A stretch of DNA of 47,019 nt. Origin: Nanobdellati archaeon. Lineage in GTDB: Archaea > EX4484-52 > WAPT01. The notes beneath the pieces are model-generated. The model searched no databases. It was given only the letters and a program-made list of their open reading frames with translations, and was not told where the DNA came from. Below, one piece after another: positions 16,977 through 25,678 of this stretch. The DNA is taken from the NCBI GenBank assembly GCA_027038505.1, contig JALVWC010000014.1, forward strand, positions 1 through 47,019. The letters run 5' to 3'. The position numbers and the translations under genes were made by a program. Position 1 is the first letter of the stretch, and each line of letters opens with the position of its first letter.

Positions 16977-18038
16977 TTAAATTGCGGGGTGTTTGGTGTT
17001 AGAATTCAAAACCAATCGTCTAAGTGTTCTGAAATACGGGGCACCACCGATAATATTTTTACCGACTCTATATCCTATTGCACTACAAATTCCGGTTTTA
17101 ATCAACCACAACCCCACAGTAAACTTTTGATAGAAGTTCCCGTGTCTTTTAACTACCGTGACCATGTTTCTTAAAGACAATTCGTAAATCTTTCGTCTTG
17201 TTTCCACATCTAGCTTTTTCATCGTTCCCTTTCTCTTGTGCCAGACTATTGCATTCGGAACGAATTTCGCTTTCCAACCTTTCTTATGGGCTCTCCACGA
17301 AAGCTCAGCATCCTCGTAATATGTTATGAAGCTTTCATCGAACAGCCCAACATCCTCAAGCATCTCTCGTTTATACAAACACGCACATGCACAAGCTCCG
17401 ATGATTTCGTCGGTTTTATCGTCATATTGTCCCATGTCGGGTTCTCCCTGCCCCCTATCCACGACCATACCGAAACGGATTATGTGTCCCGTTGTATCTA
17501 TCGTTTTTTTATCAAATCTCATGACCTTCGGCTGAACCATCCCGATCCTTTCATCGCTCTCCGCAACCCTAACCATCTCTCTAAAGCAATTGGGGTGAAC
17601 AACCGTGTCGTTGTTCAGTGCGAAAATGTATTTGACCTCCTTATCCTTAAAGGCTTCTCTTATGCCTATGTTGTTTCCCTTTGCAAATCCGTAGTTTTTA
17701 TCAAGCTCAATCAACTTCACATCGGGGAATTGTTTTTTAACTGTGTCCTGCGAACCGTCTGTTGAGCCGTTGTCCACAACTATGATTTTATAGTTTGGAT
17801 AATCGAGTTTTTCAAGCGACTGCAAACAGTTAATGGTGTCGTCCTTATTATTCCAGTTCAGAATTATTATCGCAACTTTAGGATACTCCAGAATCAACTC
17901 CGTATTTTTATTATGTTCGTGACCCACCCTCACATGATCTACGATTTGATCCGGCATTTTATCACTCATGAACATTATATATTTTTTCTTTTCACATACT
18001 TCATATTGAAATAGGTTTTCTTGGAGATTTATAAGCAT
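16977..18038 (-). CDS. GT2 glycosyltransferase, rhamnosyltransferase-like
   Basis: Up to 353 residues. The GT-A core starts at VAIIILNWNNKDDT, with VDNGSTDGS, YGFAKGNN and LNNDT (DxD-type metal site), followed by GACACACLYKREMLEDVGLFDE and YYEDAELSWRA. This is the WbbL-like pattern of rhamnosyl and related transferases. The first 50 or so residues are not conserved; ATGs nearer the core (for example at 17969) are alternative starts. It sits next to the dTDP-rhamnose operon on the same strand, which makes rhamnose transfer a reasonable inference. Confidence 0.88.
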   Translation of the reverse strand: MLINLQENLFQYEVCEKKKYIMFMSDKMPDQIVDHVRVGHEHNKNTELILEYPKVAIIILNWNNKDDTINCLQSLEKLDYPNYKIIVVDNGSTDGSQDTVKKQFPDVKLIELDKNYGFAKGNNIGIREAFKDKEVKYIFALNNDTVVHPNCFREMVRVAESDERIGMVQPKVMRFDKKTIDTTGHIIRFGMVVDRGQGEPDMGQYDDKTDEIIGACACACLYKREMLEDVGLFDESFITYYEDAELSWRAHKKGWKAKFVPNAIVWHKRKGTMKKLDVETRRKIYELSLRNMVTVVKRHGNFYQKFTVGLWLIKTGICSAIGYRVGKNIIGGAPYFRTLRRLVLNSNTKHPAI

Positions 18039-18116
18039 TTACGAATAGTGATGCCAGGTTCCCATTTAAGATTACAAAATCTTTCTGTAATCTTTCTTCT
18101 CACCTTGTTTAATAAA

Positions 18117-18989
18117 CTATAGCAATTTTATCGCTCTCAAATACCTTTTTAACCCTTCCTTCCATGAAGGCATTCTCAAACTCAGCTTTTTGAGTTTCGT
18201 ATTCTCAAGTGCTGAAAATCCCGGTCTTTCAGCAAGTCTGTCGAGCTCACTTGAGGAAATGGGTTCAATCTCAACATCCCAGCCGAGCATATCAAAAATA
18301 GATTTCGCAAATTCGTACCAAGAACAACAACCTTCATTCACCATATGATACACTCCGAATTCTGGTTCCAGCTTCAAGAACTTTACCAGAGTTGTGGCAA
18401 CATCTTTGGTATGGGTTGGACTGGTTATCTGATCGTCAACCACCCTCAAGATCTCTCCTTGTTTCGCTTTTTCTATCACCCAGTTAACGAAGTTACCTCC
18501 TTTACCGCTGGCTCCTGCTTTTCCATAAAGAGCTGCAACTCGAATCACATAATGCTTGGGAGAATAATTTCTCGTGAAGATCTCTCCAGCGTACTTGCTC
18601 GCTCCGTAAACATTTACGGGGTTTGGGGTGTCTGTCTCAACATAAGGTTCTCCTTTTTTACCGTCAAAAACATAATCTGTGCTTATGTAAATATTGACGG
18701 CATCTATCTCACTTACGACCTTCGCAACATTGAGAGCACCAACGGCATTCACATTAAAGGCTTCCTCCGCGTAAATCTCGGCATCATCCACCCTGACATA
18801 TGCCGCACAGTTAATTATGACGTCCGGTTTAATTTCTTTTAAAATTGTTAAACTTTTCAAATCGGTAACGTCAACATCCTTATGAGTTAACGGAATAACT
18901 TTAAAAGACGGGACTTCATTAAAGACCTCAACGATGTCTGATCCAAGCTGACCGCCCGCACCGATAACAGCAATTTTCACCTGCTCCAT
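18117..18989 (-). CDS. rfbD: dTDP-4-dehydrorhamnose reductase
   Basis: This enzyme catalyses the last step of dTDP-L-rhamnose synthesis, NAD(P)H-dependent reduction of the 4-keto group. The 290 residues match the family. Motifs: Rossmann GAGGQLGSDIV, the STDYVFDG block, and the catalytic YGASKYAGE (YxxxK). It abuts rfbC with a one-base overlap (18989) and is last of four co-directional rhamnose genes. Confidence 0.95.
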   Translation of the reverse strand: MEQVKIAVIGAGGQLGSDIVEVFNEVPSFKVIPLTHKDVDVTDLKSLTILKEIKPDVIINCAAYVRVDDAEIYAEEAFNVNAVGALNVAKVVSEIDAVNIYISTDYVFDGKKGEPYVETDTPNPVNVYGASKYAGEIFTRNYSPKHYVIRVAALYGKAGASGKGGNFVNWVIEKAKQGEILRVVDDQITSPTHTKDVATTLVKFLKLEPEFGVYHMVNEGCCSWYEFAKSIFDMLGWDVEIEPISSSELDRLAERPGFSALENTKLKKLSLRMPSWKEGLKRYLRAIKLL

Positions 18990-19546
18990 TAAAATACATC
19001 ACCTTTCTCAATCAATTCTTTTAAGGTGGGCCAACTTCTGTCTTTCTCAGAAAGTACGGGATTTTTTATGGGCCACTCAACACCAACATCGGGATCGTTC
19101 CATATCAGGCCGCGCTCATATTCTGGAGCGTAAACATTATCCACTTTGTATATGACTTCCGCAACATCACTGAGCACGACAAATCCGTGAGCAAAACCAC
19201 GGGGTATGTAAAGCATATGCTTGTTTTCCTCAGAAAGTACAGCACCCACCCATTTTCCAAAAGTCGGCGAGTTTCTTCTTAAATCCACCGCCACATCAAA
19301 AACTTCTCCTCGCACACACCTCACGATTTTGGCCTGTGCGTAAGGTTCTTTCTGGAAATGCAACCCTCTCAGCACCCCGTGCTTTGATCTGGAGTGATTA
19401 TCCTGAACAAAATCACCTTTTATGCCTGCAATTTCAAACAAATCTTTTCTGTAAGTCTCCATGAAGAAGCCCCGATCATCCTCGAATACCTTTGGAATTA
19501 TCAGAATCACATCCTCTATGCCGAGCTTTTTGAATTCAAACGGCAT
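18989..19546 (-). CDS. rfbC: dTDP-4-dehydrorhamnose 3,5-epimerase
   Basis: A cupin-fold epimerase of 185 residues that converts dTDP-4-keto-6-deoxyglucose to the rhamno form. Visible motifs are FVQDNHSRSKHGVLRGLHFQ, including the catalytic His region, and the second half YIPRGFAHGF with EVIYKVDN. It lies between rfbB (6-bp gap) and rfbD (overlap), in pathway order. Confidence 0.96.
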   Translation of the reverse strand: MPFEFKKLGIEDVILIIPKVFEDDRGFFMETYRKDLFEIAGIKGDFVQDNHSRSKHGVLRGLHFQKEPYAQAKIVRCVRGEVFDVAVDLRRNSPTFGKWVGAVLSEENKHMLYIPRGFAHGFVVLSDVAEVIYKVDNVYAPEYERGLIWNDPDVGVEWPIKNPVLSEKDRSWPTLKELIEKGDVF

Positions 19547-19552
19547 ATGTCA

Positions 19553-20503
19553 TCACTTGATCAGAGATTCCCACCACCATCTGTTTTTCATGTACCACTC
19601 GACAGTTCTCCTTAACCCCTCCTCGAAAGAGGTGGTCGGTTTCCATCCCAGCCTTCTTATCTTGGTTGAATCAATAGAATACCGATAGTCATGCCCGGGC
19701 CTGTCCTCCACAAACCTTATCAGGCTTTCAGGCTTGTTCAAATACTTTAAGATCAGCTTAACAACATCGATGTTCCTTCTCTCGTCGTTTGCCGCAACAT
19801 TATAGATCTCTCCGGCTTTTCCCTTTTTCATAACAAGATCTATAGCTTCACAGTTGTCCATCACATAAGTCCAGTCTCTAACGTTGGTACCATCCCCATA
19901 AAGAGGGAGCGGTCTGTCATGCATGGCAAGTATGATGAACTTCGGTATGAGCTTTTCTGGATACTGGTAAGGGCCGTAGTTATTGCTGGGCCTGACTATC
20001 ACAACCGGCAGTCCGTAAGTTCTGTGATAAGCTCTGCAAAGCATATCTCCCGAGGCTTTTGAGGCTGAGTAAGGAGAGGAAGGGTCAAGCCTGTCCTCCT
20101 CTTTAAAAGAACCTTCCCTTATGGAACCGTACACTTCATCAGTGCTGATATGCACGAACTTATCAATCTCCCTCTTCCTGACAAACTCGAGCAGATTGTA
20201 AACTCCAAAAATATTCGTCCTTATGAACGGTTCGGGATTTTTTATGGAATTATCGACATGTGTTTCTGCGGAGAAATTAACCACAACATCCACATCTCCA
20301 ACCTTCTCCAGATCCTCGGCTTTTGCTATATCGCCTTTAATCAGCTCTATCTTATCCATAATCTCCTTCAGGTTTTCCATCCTCCCGGCATACGTGAACT
20401 TGTCGAGAACAATAATTTCAGCATCACTTCCGTACTTCTGCAGAAGCAACCTAACGAAGTTGCTACCGATGAATCCCGCGGCACCCGTAACGAGGACCCT
20501 CAT
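19553..20503 (-). CDS. rfbB: dTDP-glucose 4,6-dehydratase
   Basis: An extended SDR enzyme of 316 residues that makes dTDP-4-keto-6-deoxyglucose. Motifs: TGAAGFIGSNFVR for NAD binding, ISTDEVYGS with the Thr/Asp/Glu catalytic set, SPYSASKASGD (YxxxK), and RPSNNYGPYQYPEKLIP typical of RmlB. Ten bases separate it from rfbA and six from rfbC. Confidence 0.96.
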   Translation of the reverse strand: MRVLVTGAAGFIGSNFVRLLLQKYGSDAEIIVLDKFTYAGRMENLKEIMDKIELIKGDIAKAEDLEKVGDVDVVVNFSAETHVDNSIKNPEPFIRTNIFGVYNLLEFVRKREIDKFVHISTDEVYGSIREGSFKEEDRLDPSSPYSASKASGDMLCRAYHRTYGLPVVIVRPSNNYGPYQYPEKLIPKFIILAMHDRPLPLYGDGTNVRDWTYVMDNCEAIDLVMKKGKAGEIYNVAANDERRNIDVVKLILKYLNKPESLIRFVEDRPGHDYRYSIDSTKIRRLGWKPTTSFEEGLRRTVEWYMKNRWWWESLIK

Positions 20504-20513
20504 TCAGAACACC

Positions 20514-21569
20514 TCATACAAAAACCCTCGAATGATCCCCTATCACGAATTTCTTTCCTTTGGGATAACTATCTTCCCTTATAATTTTCACATCCCTCCC
20601 TATCAAGCTCTCGAGCAGTCTGCCGCCATTTATTATGGTTGTGCCGTCCATTATTATGGAATCCTCTACTTCTGTGTTTTCTATGACACAGCCATTACCT
20701 ATGCTCGTATACGGTCCGATGTAAGAATTCCTTATTTTGGTATTCTTTCCTATTATAACGGGCCCTTTGATTGTTGTGTTCTCATCTATTTCAACACCCT
20801 CCTCTATCACAACCCTGCCCACAATCCTGCCTTTGATCTCTGACTTTATGTTCGTTTCCAGATCATCAAGAATAAGACGATTTACATCTATCATGTCCTC
20901 CGGTTTACCGGTATCCTTCCACCACCCGGTAACTTTTGTCCAACCAACCCGGTAACCATGGTCGATCAACCACTGAATAGCATCGGTAATCTCAAGCTCC
21001 CCCCTCCACGAGGGTTTCAGATGATCTATGGCCCTATGTATGATCGGTTCAAAAAAGTAAATCCCAACAAGTGCAAGATTGCTCGGGGGGACCTTCGGCT
21101 TCTCCACGAGCCTCTTTATCGTGCCATCCTCGTTAAGCTCAGCAACTCCAAACTGCTGCGGGTTTGGTACTTCACACAACAAAATGGAGGCATCGAAATC
21201 ACTCATCATGAAATGGTCAAGATGATCTACTATTCCCTCCTTCAGTATGTTATCTCCAAGGTACACCACAAAATCATCGTTTCCAAGAAATTCTCTTGCT
21301 ACCTTTACAGCATGAGCTATGCCTTTGGGATCACCCTGATGTATGAACGTGATTTCAGCATCCCAATCCCTGCTTTTCACAGTTTCTATGACCTGTTCTC
21401 TATTCGGCCCGGTTATTATCCCTATTTCGGTTATTCCGGCTTCTATCAGATCCTCTATTGCATAAAAAAGCACGGGTTTGTTAGCCACGGGGATTAACTG
21501 CTTCTGCTGGGCGTAGGTTAGGGGTCTTAATCTGGTGCCGTGACCTCCAGAAAGTATCAGACCTTTCAT
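20514..21569 (-). CDS. rfbA: Glucose-1-phosphate thymidylyltransferase (long form)
   Basis: This enzyme makes dTDP-glucose from glucose-1-phosphate and dTTP. The N-terminal nucleotidyltransferase domain starts LILSGGHGTRLRPLTYAQQK and has YLGDNIL. From about residue 240 to the end (351) the sequence shows left-handed beta-helix hexapeptides (VVIEEGVEIDENTTIKGPVI), so this is the longer, GlmU-like archaeal/actinobacterial form rather than the roughly 290-residue RmlA. It is the first gene of the minus-strand rhamnose operon. Confidence 0.93.
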   Translation of the reverse strand: MKGLILSGGHGTRLRPLTYAQQKQLIPVANKPVLFYAIEDLIEAGITEIGIITGPNREQVIETVKSRDWDAEITFIHQGDPKGIAHAVKVAREFLGNDDFVVYLGDNILKEGIVDHLDHFMMSDFDASILLCEVPNPQQFGVAELNEDGTIKRLVEKPKVPPSNLALVGIYFFEPIIHRAIDHLKPSWRGELEITDAIQWLIDHGYRVGWTKVTGWWKDTGKPEDMIDVNRLILDDLETNIKSEIKGRIVGRVVIEEGVEIDENTTIKGPVIIGKNTKIRNSYIGPYTSIGNGCVIENTEVEDSIIMDGTTIINGGRLLESLIGRDVKIIREDSYPKGKKFVIGDHSRVFV

Positions 21570-21629
21570 ATTGTTCTATAAAAATTCTGTAAATTTTTAA
21601 ATTCATATTACAGGAAGCCCCCATCCAAA

Positions 21630-21914
21630 CTACCAAAATAAAAGTAAAGTGTAGAACTTAAGCGGGTTGGTGAAATTCTGAGTTGAAAAATCTTTCGAAG
21701 CTAGGCTTACGATACCACTATGTCTCAGAAAGGAGGAATTCTCCGCACTTCCCGAACGGAGGTGAATCGTTGATGCGATCAACACGATGAAAAAAATCCA
21801 TGAGATAAGTGTTGTCCCGCACCGCGAGAACTTCATCTCCGGATTGAATAGCCTCATGCCGCCAACGAAGCTAACGACCGGAATGAAAACTGTTTCTCCA
21901 CAATATAAACGGTG
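21630..21914 (-). pseudogene. Unidentified membrane-protein fragment
   Basis: Between rfbA and cysC (362 bp) the minus strand has an open stretch that continues upstream of the ATG at 21857 as VFIPVVSFVGGMRLFNPE and then a hydrophobic helix (TTLISWIFFIVLIAS). It looks like one or two membrane segments of a larger protein, closed upstream by a TGA. I do not recognise it. A decayed transporter is possible, given the sulfate-activation genes alongside, but this is only inference. Confidence 0.3.
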
Positions 21915-21931
21915 ACATCACAACAAACACA

Positions 21932-22465
21932 TCACAAATATCCAAGTTCTCTCGCCCTTTCTATAATGAGTTCAGCTTCATCCTCAACATCCATTTTGTG
22001 GCTTTCAACTCTGACTTCCGGATTTTCAGGCTCTTCATAAACACCGTCATAGCCCGTTAAACCTTCAATCTCACCTTTCATGGCCTTTGCATAGAGCCCC
22101 TTGGGATCTCTCTCAATTCTAACCTCCAGAGGAGCGTAAACATAAACTTCCACAAACCTTCCTATTTCCTTCCTTGCATACTCCCTGACCTTTCTGTAGG
22201 GAGAGATCAAGGACACGATAGCTATTATTCCATTTCTGCTGAGCATCCTGGCAATGTGAATCACAATTCTATTATGCATCTCTCTGGCTTTCCTGTCAAA
22301 CCCGAGCTCAGGATAAAGCTCCTTTCTTATCTCATCTCCATCCAGCACCTCAACCTTGTAACCCATTTCTTTGAGTCTTTTTTCCAGAGCTCTGGCCAAG
22401 ACGGTTTTTCCGGCTCCGCTGGGCCCCGTGAGCCAGATCACGAATCCCTCGCGCATACCAGACAT
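21932..22465 (-). CDS. cysC: Adenylylsulfate (APS) kinase
   Basis: This enzyme phosphorylates APS to PAPS, the sulfate donor for sulfotransferases. The 177 residues include Walker A GPSGAGKT (14-21), DGDEIRKEL, the APS-binding GFDRKAREMHNRI and SLISPYRKVRE, and the family C-terminus (GLTGYDGVYEEP). It overlaps the phosphodiesterase-like gene by 28 bases, or 19 if it starts at the ATG at 22456. It is the last clear gene in the sat cassette. Confidence 0.95.
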   Translation of the reverse strand: MSGMREGFVIWLTGPSGAGKTVLARALEKRLKEMGYKVEVLDGDEIRKELYPELGFDRKAREMHNRIVIHIARMLSRNGIIAIVSLISPYRKVREYARKEIGRFVEVYVYAPLEVRIERDPKGLYAKAMKGEIEGLTGYDGVYEEPENPEVRVESHKMDVEDEAELIIERARELGYL

Positions 22466-23844
22466 TCACCCCTTAACGCGCTTTCAACACCGAAGAGCTT
22501 CAGAATGGTTGGAGCGAAATCATAGATGGTGCAGGTAATTTCCCTTCTCTCCTCCAGCCCCGGCAAATAGAGGGAGAACACGCCATATTTATCATGCACA
22601 GCATCATCCGGGCCGGTATCGTTCTCCCTCAAATAGGGACTGTCGTATCCTACTGTTCCAGCTGCCCTCCAGTTCAGATTGTCAAAGTAAACCATCATAT
22701 CCGGCTTATCTCCTTTAGCAACAGGATAGAGTCTTTCCGGATAGAACACCTTCGTATCCCACTTTTCACCATTCGGCCCTCTGATGCTCTTCAGCATTTC
22801 AGCAATTTCATCACGAACCTTCTCATAATCGCCTGGATTAATAATACCTTTTGCCTCTCTGCCTTTAACATTGAGGAAAACCCTGGAATAGTAGCCACCC
22901 CACGCCCATGCAACGCTCCCATCCCAATCAACCTCAACTTTATCCAAGCGTGTAGGACATTTAATGTTAATAGCGTTTCCACCTTTCACTTTGAGCAAGC
23001 CCTCCTCAATCAGCCACTGGTTTATGGCGAAAGCACCCTTCATAGCTTTTATTCCGTGGTCGGAAACTATAGCTACGGCTGTCTCATCCAGATCAACAAG
23101 CTTGAGAAGCTTGCCGATCTCCCTGTCCAGAAGTTTGTAGTAATCGGGAATAACATCCTTGTACTTGCTGTTCTTCTCATGAAGATGGTGATTCTCATCA
23201 AAGTATTTCCAGAAAGCGTGGTGTATTCTGTCAAGTCCTATCTCAACCAGCTGCACATAATCCCAGTCTTTTGTTTCCATGAGGTGTCTAACGAGTTCAA
23301 ATCTTTTTTCCGTCATCTCCCATATTTTTTCCTTAACCTCATCTCTTTCCTCCTTCCTGAAAACCACATCAAAAATGTAGTCCCCAACAGCTTTCTCCAC
23401 CTCAGCTTTCAGCTCCTTCGGGTATGTGTAATCACAGTTCGTATCGGGAGTTATGAAGCAGGAGACAAGCCACCCGTTTATCTTTTTTGGCGGGTAGGAT
23501 GGAGGCACACCCACAATTATGGATTTCTTTCCTTTCTCTCCGATGTAATCCCATACCGCTTTTTCTCTTACCATCAGGCTGTGAGCTATCCAGATGTCGT
23601 TATAAGATGAGCCCTTTCTGTGCCTGAACCCGTAAAGTCCAAGCTCCCCCGGAGTTTTGCCGGTGGCCATGCACATCCAGGCAGGTATGGTTATCGCTGG
23701 AATACAGCTCTTCATGGGGCCATAAATGGATCTGCTGAGCAGCTTTCTGATGTTCGGTAAGGAATCCAAAAATCTGTCAAACAACAGGTTGGGAGGAGCG
23801 GAGTCCAGCCCTATTACAACAACTTTCCTCACATCTTCGCTCAT
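22438..23844 (-). CDS. Alkaline-phosphatase-superfamily protein in the sulfate-activation operon
   Basis: A 468-residue type I phosphodiesterase/nucleotide-pyrophosphatase-like protein. Metal site VVIGLDSAPP, nucleophile Thr in PAITIPAWM, then VSDHGIKAM and a late His in AVHDKYGVF. No signal peptide. It shares 4 bases with sat (ATGA) and overlaps cysC, so the three are surely co-transcribed. A role in handling APS, PAPS, PAP or a sulfated or phosphorylated product fits the context but is inference. It is a paralogue of the 14610-16238 protein. Confidence 0.85.
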   Translation of the reverse strand: MSEDVRKVVVIGLDSAPPNLLFDRFLDSLPNIRKLLSRSIYGPMKSCIPAITIPAWMCMATGKTPGELGLYGFRHRKGSSYNDIWIAHSLMVREKAVWDYIGEKGKKSIIVGVPPSYPPKKINGWLVSCFITPDTNCDYTYPKELKAEVEKAVGDYIFDVVFRKEERDEVKEKIWEMTEKRFELVRHLMETKDWDYVQLVEIGLDRIHHAFWKYFDENHHLHEKNSKYKDVIPDYYKLLDREIGKLLKLVDLDETAVAIVSDHGIKAMKGAFAINQWLIEEGLLKVKGGNAINIKCPTRLDKVEVDWDGSVAWAWGGYYSRVFLNVKGREAKGIINPGDYEKVRDEIAEMLKSIRGPNGEKWDTKVFYPERLYPVAKGDKPDMMVYFDNLNWRAAGTVGYDSPYLRENDTGPDDAVHDKYGVFSLYLPGLEERREITCTIYDFAPTILKLFGVESALRGECLVCARDS

Positions 23845-25004
23845 TCATCCTCACCCACGAAAGGATCGTCAAAGGATTTAAGCGCATCATACACTTCCTC
23901 TCTCATGAAGTGCGGAGGAACTTTTTCACCTCTCGCAATCATCTCTCTTATCTTCGTACCGCTAAAATACTCTCTGTATTCTTTTGGATGGGGACACACT
24001 TTTTCGTTCACTATGCTTTCGCATTTCTTGCAGAAAAAGAACTCCCTGAAGAACATCGGCACCATCCCGAGATCGGGAAACTCTTCGAATATCTCCTGGG
24101 CTTCGTAGGGTCTGTAGAAGTTACCAACTCCCGCATGGTCCCTACCAACTATAAAATGTGTACACCCGAAATTTTTGCGCATTATCGCATGATGCACAGC
24201 TTCTCTTGGCCCGGCATACCACATTTCATATCTGACCGTGGCGAGCACGGAAGCGTTTGTGGGGTAATAGCTCCTGAAGAGCACCTCATAACATCTCAGG
24301 ATAACCTCATCCTTATAGTCTCCTTTCTTCTTTTTACCTATGACAGGATTTATGAACAATCCGTCAACAAATGTCAGAGCCGCTTTCTGAACATACTCGT
24401 GCCCCATGTGCGGCACGTTCCTTGTTTGAAAAGCCACTATGGTGTTCCAACCCCTCTCTTTGAAGAGCACTCTCGTCTCAACAGGTCTTAATGTGTAAGC
24501 TGCGAACGGATTTTCAATCTCATTTAAAAGTTCTATCTCTCCGCCCACCAGATATTCTCCCATATTCATAACTTTCCTGACCCCCGGATGCTCCTTATTG
24601 GATGTCCCGAAGACCTTCTCGGAGAACTCCTTTTTATCAAATCGATATATTTCATCAACATACATCCTGGCAATTATCTCCCCGCCGTGAAAGAGAAGCA
24701 CGGCATCACCTTCATCAAAATTCACAGAGTCCTCTGGAGCGTCGAGCACTATCGGAATCGTCCACGGGAGATCATCAGGAAGCCTCATATGCTCGAGAAC
24801 AGAGGAGAGTTCATCACTCCTCATGAAACCCGTCAGCGGCGAATAAATTCCATGAGCTATGTTCTCAGCATCTATGGCCACAGCTGTGCTCACATTCAGC
24901 TTTGGAAACTCATCTTTCTCGCTCAGTATTCTCTCCCTCGTTTTTCTTGCAGCAATTTTTCTAATCAACTTGTCTCCGTGGGGTTTTGAGACCATATATC
25001 TCAC
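23841..25004 (-). CDS. sat: Sulfate adenylyltransferase (ATP sulfurylase)
   Basis: This enzyme makes APS from ATP and sulfate. 387 residues with QTRNVPHMGHE (193-203, the HxxH nucleotide site), GRDHAG (287-292), and SGTKIREMIARGE near residue 348. A Zn-binding set CKKC...CPH (Cys325, Cys328, Cys337, His339) is as in thermophile-type enzymes. No APS or sulfite reductase lies nearby, and cysC is in the operon, so the assimilatory or PAPS direction is favoured over sulfate respiration. A 4-base overlap links it to the next gene, and 18 bases separate it from the RHH regulator upstream. Confidence 0.95.
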   Translation of the reverse strand: MRYMVSKPHGDKLIRKIAARKTRERILSEKDEFPKLNVSTAVAIDAENIAHGIYSPLTGFMRSDELSSVLEHMRLPDDLPWTIPIVLDAPEDSVNFDEGDAVLLFHGGEIIARMYVDEIYRFDKKEFSEKVFGTSNKEHPGVRKVMNMGEYLVGGEIELLNEIENPFAAYTLRPVETRVLFKERGWNTIVAFQTRNVPHMGHEYVQKAALTFVDGLFINPVIGKKKKGDYKDEVILRCYEVLFRSYYPTNASVLATVRYEMWYAGPREAVHHAIMRKNFGCTHFIVGRDHAGVGNFYRPYEAQEIFEEFPDLGMVPMFFREFFFCKKCESIVNEKVCPHPKEYREYFSGTKIREMIARGEKVPPHFMREEVYDALKSFDDPFVGEDE

Positions 25005-25022
25005 GATAACTCATAAGCTTTT

Positions 25023-25256
25023 TCAGTCGAGATAGCCGAGAGCTCTCAATCTTTCCTTGACCTTCTCCTCTTCTTCTTTGCTGAACACCTCTTCTTTTTC
25101 CTCTTCCTCCAGGCTTGCGAGCACCTCTCTGAGCACATAAGTCACATAGTCGGAAACCGATGTGAATCCCGTATCTTCTATCCTTTTCTTTATTTTCTCG
25201 TAGAGCGGAGTTGGAATGGATACGGTAGTGTACTTCTTTTTCTTATCCTCACTCAT
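25023..25256 (-). CDS. Ribbon-helix-helix (CopG-like) regulator
   Basis: A 77-residue protein. The N-terminal strand YTTVSIPTPLYEKI and helices ending SVSDYVTYVLREVL form a ribbon-helix-helix DNA-binding domain. An acidic tail follows (EEEEKEEVFSKEEEEKVKE) and ends RLRALGYLD. It is first in the sulfate-activation cassette and has a perfect 18-bp palindrome 23 bp upstream, suggesting autoregulation and control of sat. A GAGGTGAG ribosome binding site precedes the ATG. Confidence 0.85.
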   Translation of the reverse strand: MSEDKKKKYTTVSIPTPLYEKIKKRIEDTGFTSVSDYVTYVLREVLASLEEEEKEEVFSKEEEEKVKERLRALGYLD

Positions 25257-25278
25257 GTTCTCACCTCTTTAATTATGC

Positions 25279-25296
25279 TTAATTACATGTAATTAA
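25279..25296. promoter_or_regulatory. 18-bp palindromic operator candidate
   Basis: TTAATTACATGTAATTAA is a perfect palindrome just upstream of the RHH gene. A TATA-like TTTATAATATTTAA on the minus strand lies immediately upstream (about 25293-25306), so the palindrome sits between TATA box and start codon where a repressor would block initiation. A partial copy (AATTATGCTTAATTA) adjoins it on the gene side. Confidence 0.65.
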
Positions 25297-25678
25297 ATAT
25301 TATAAAGGTTGCGCATGATTGACCAAAATTAACGTCCAAGCATTAAAAATCCAAAACATTGAAAATGAGATGTCAATCATGCTGGAAGATCCGACACTGG
25401 AGCAGAATTCGTAATGATGAAAATAAAAAGAGGTTTTCGAAGACGAGATGTCAAGAAAGCTTTGAAAAAAGAAGCTTCTTTAAACCCTGATAGCAGAAGA
25501 AAACGATGTTTATGGGCTTAATACCGGTTATTGACAAACATTATCAAATACCTTATCCATAACCTGCTAATCAACAAAAACACTAAGCCATTCTGGATTT
25601 TTCTGTATTTGAGCTGCGAGCCCCCTGATGAATGTGAAGAAATTGTCGAAGCTGTTGCATCGATGTGTGAATGATAAT
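25297..25678. other. Intergenic region with possible small ORFs or remnants
   Basis: Apart from the RHH promoter, about 370 bp hold no clear gene. On the plus strand a 35-codon basic ORF (25414-25521, RGFRRRDVKKALKKEASL) and a later open stretch ending YLSCEPPDECEEIVEAVASM at about 25675 look protein-like, but both are short and unrecognised. They may be fragments of one decayed gene. Confidence 0.3.
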
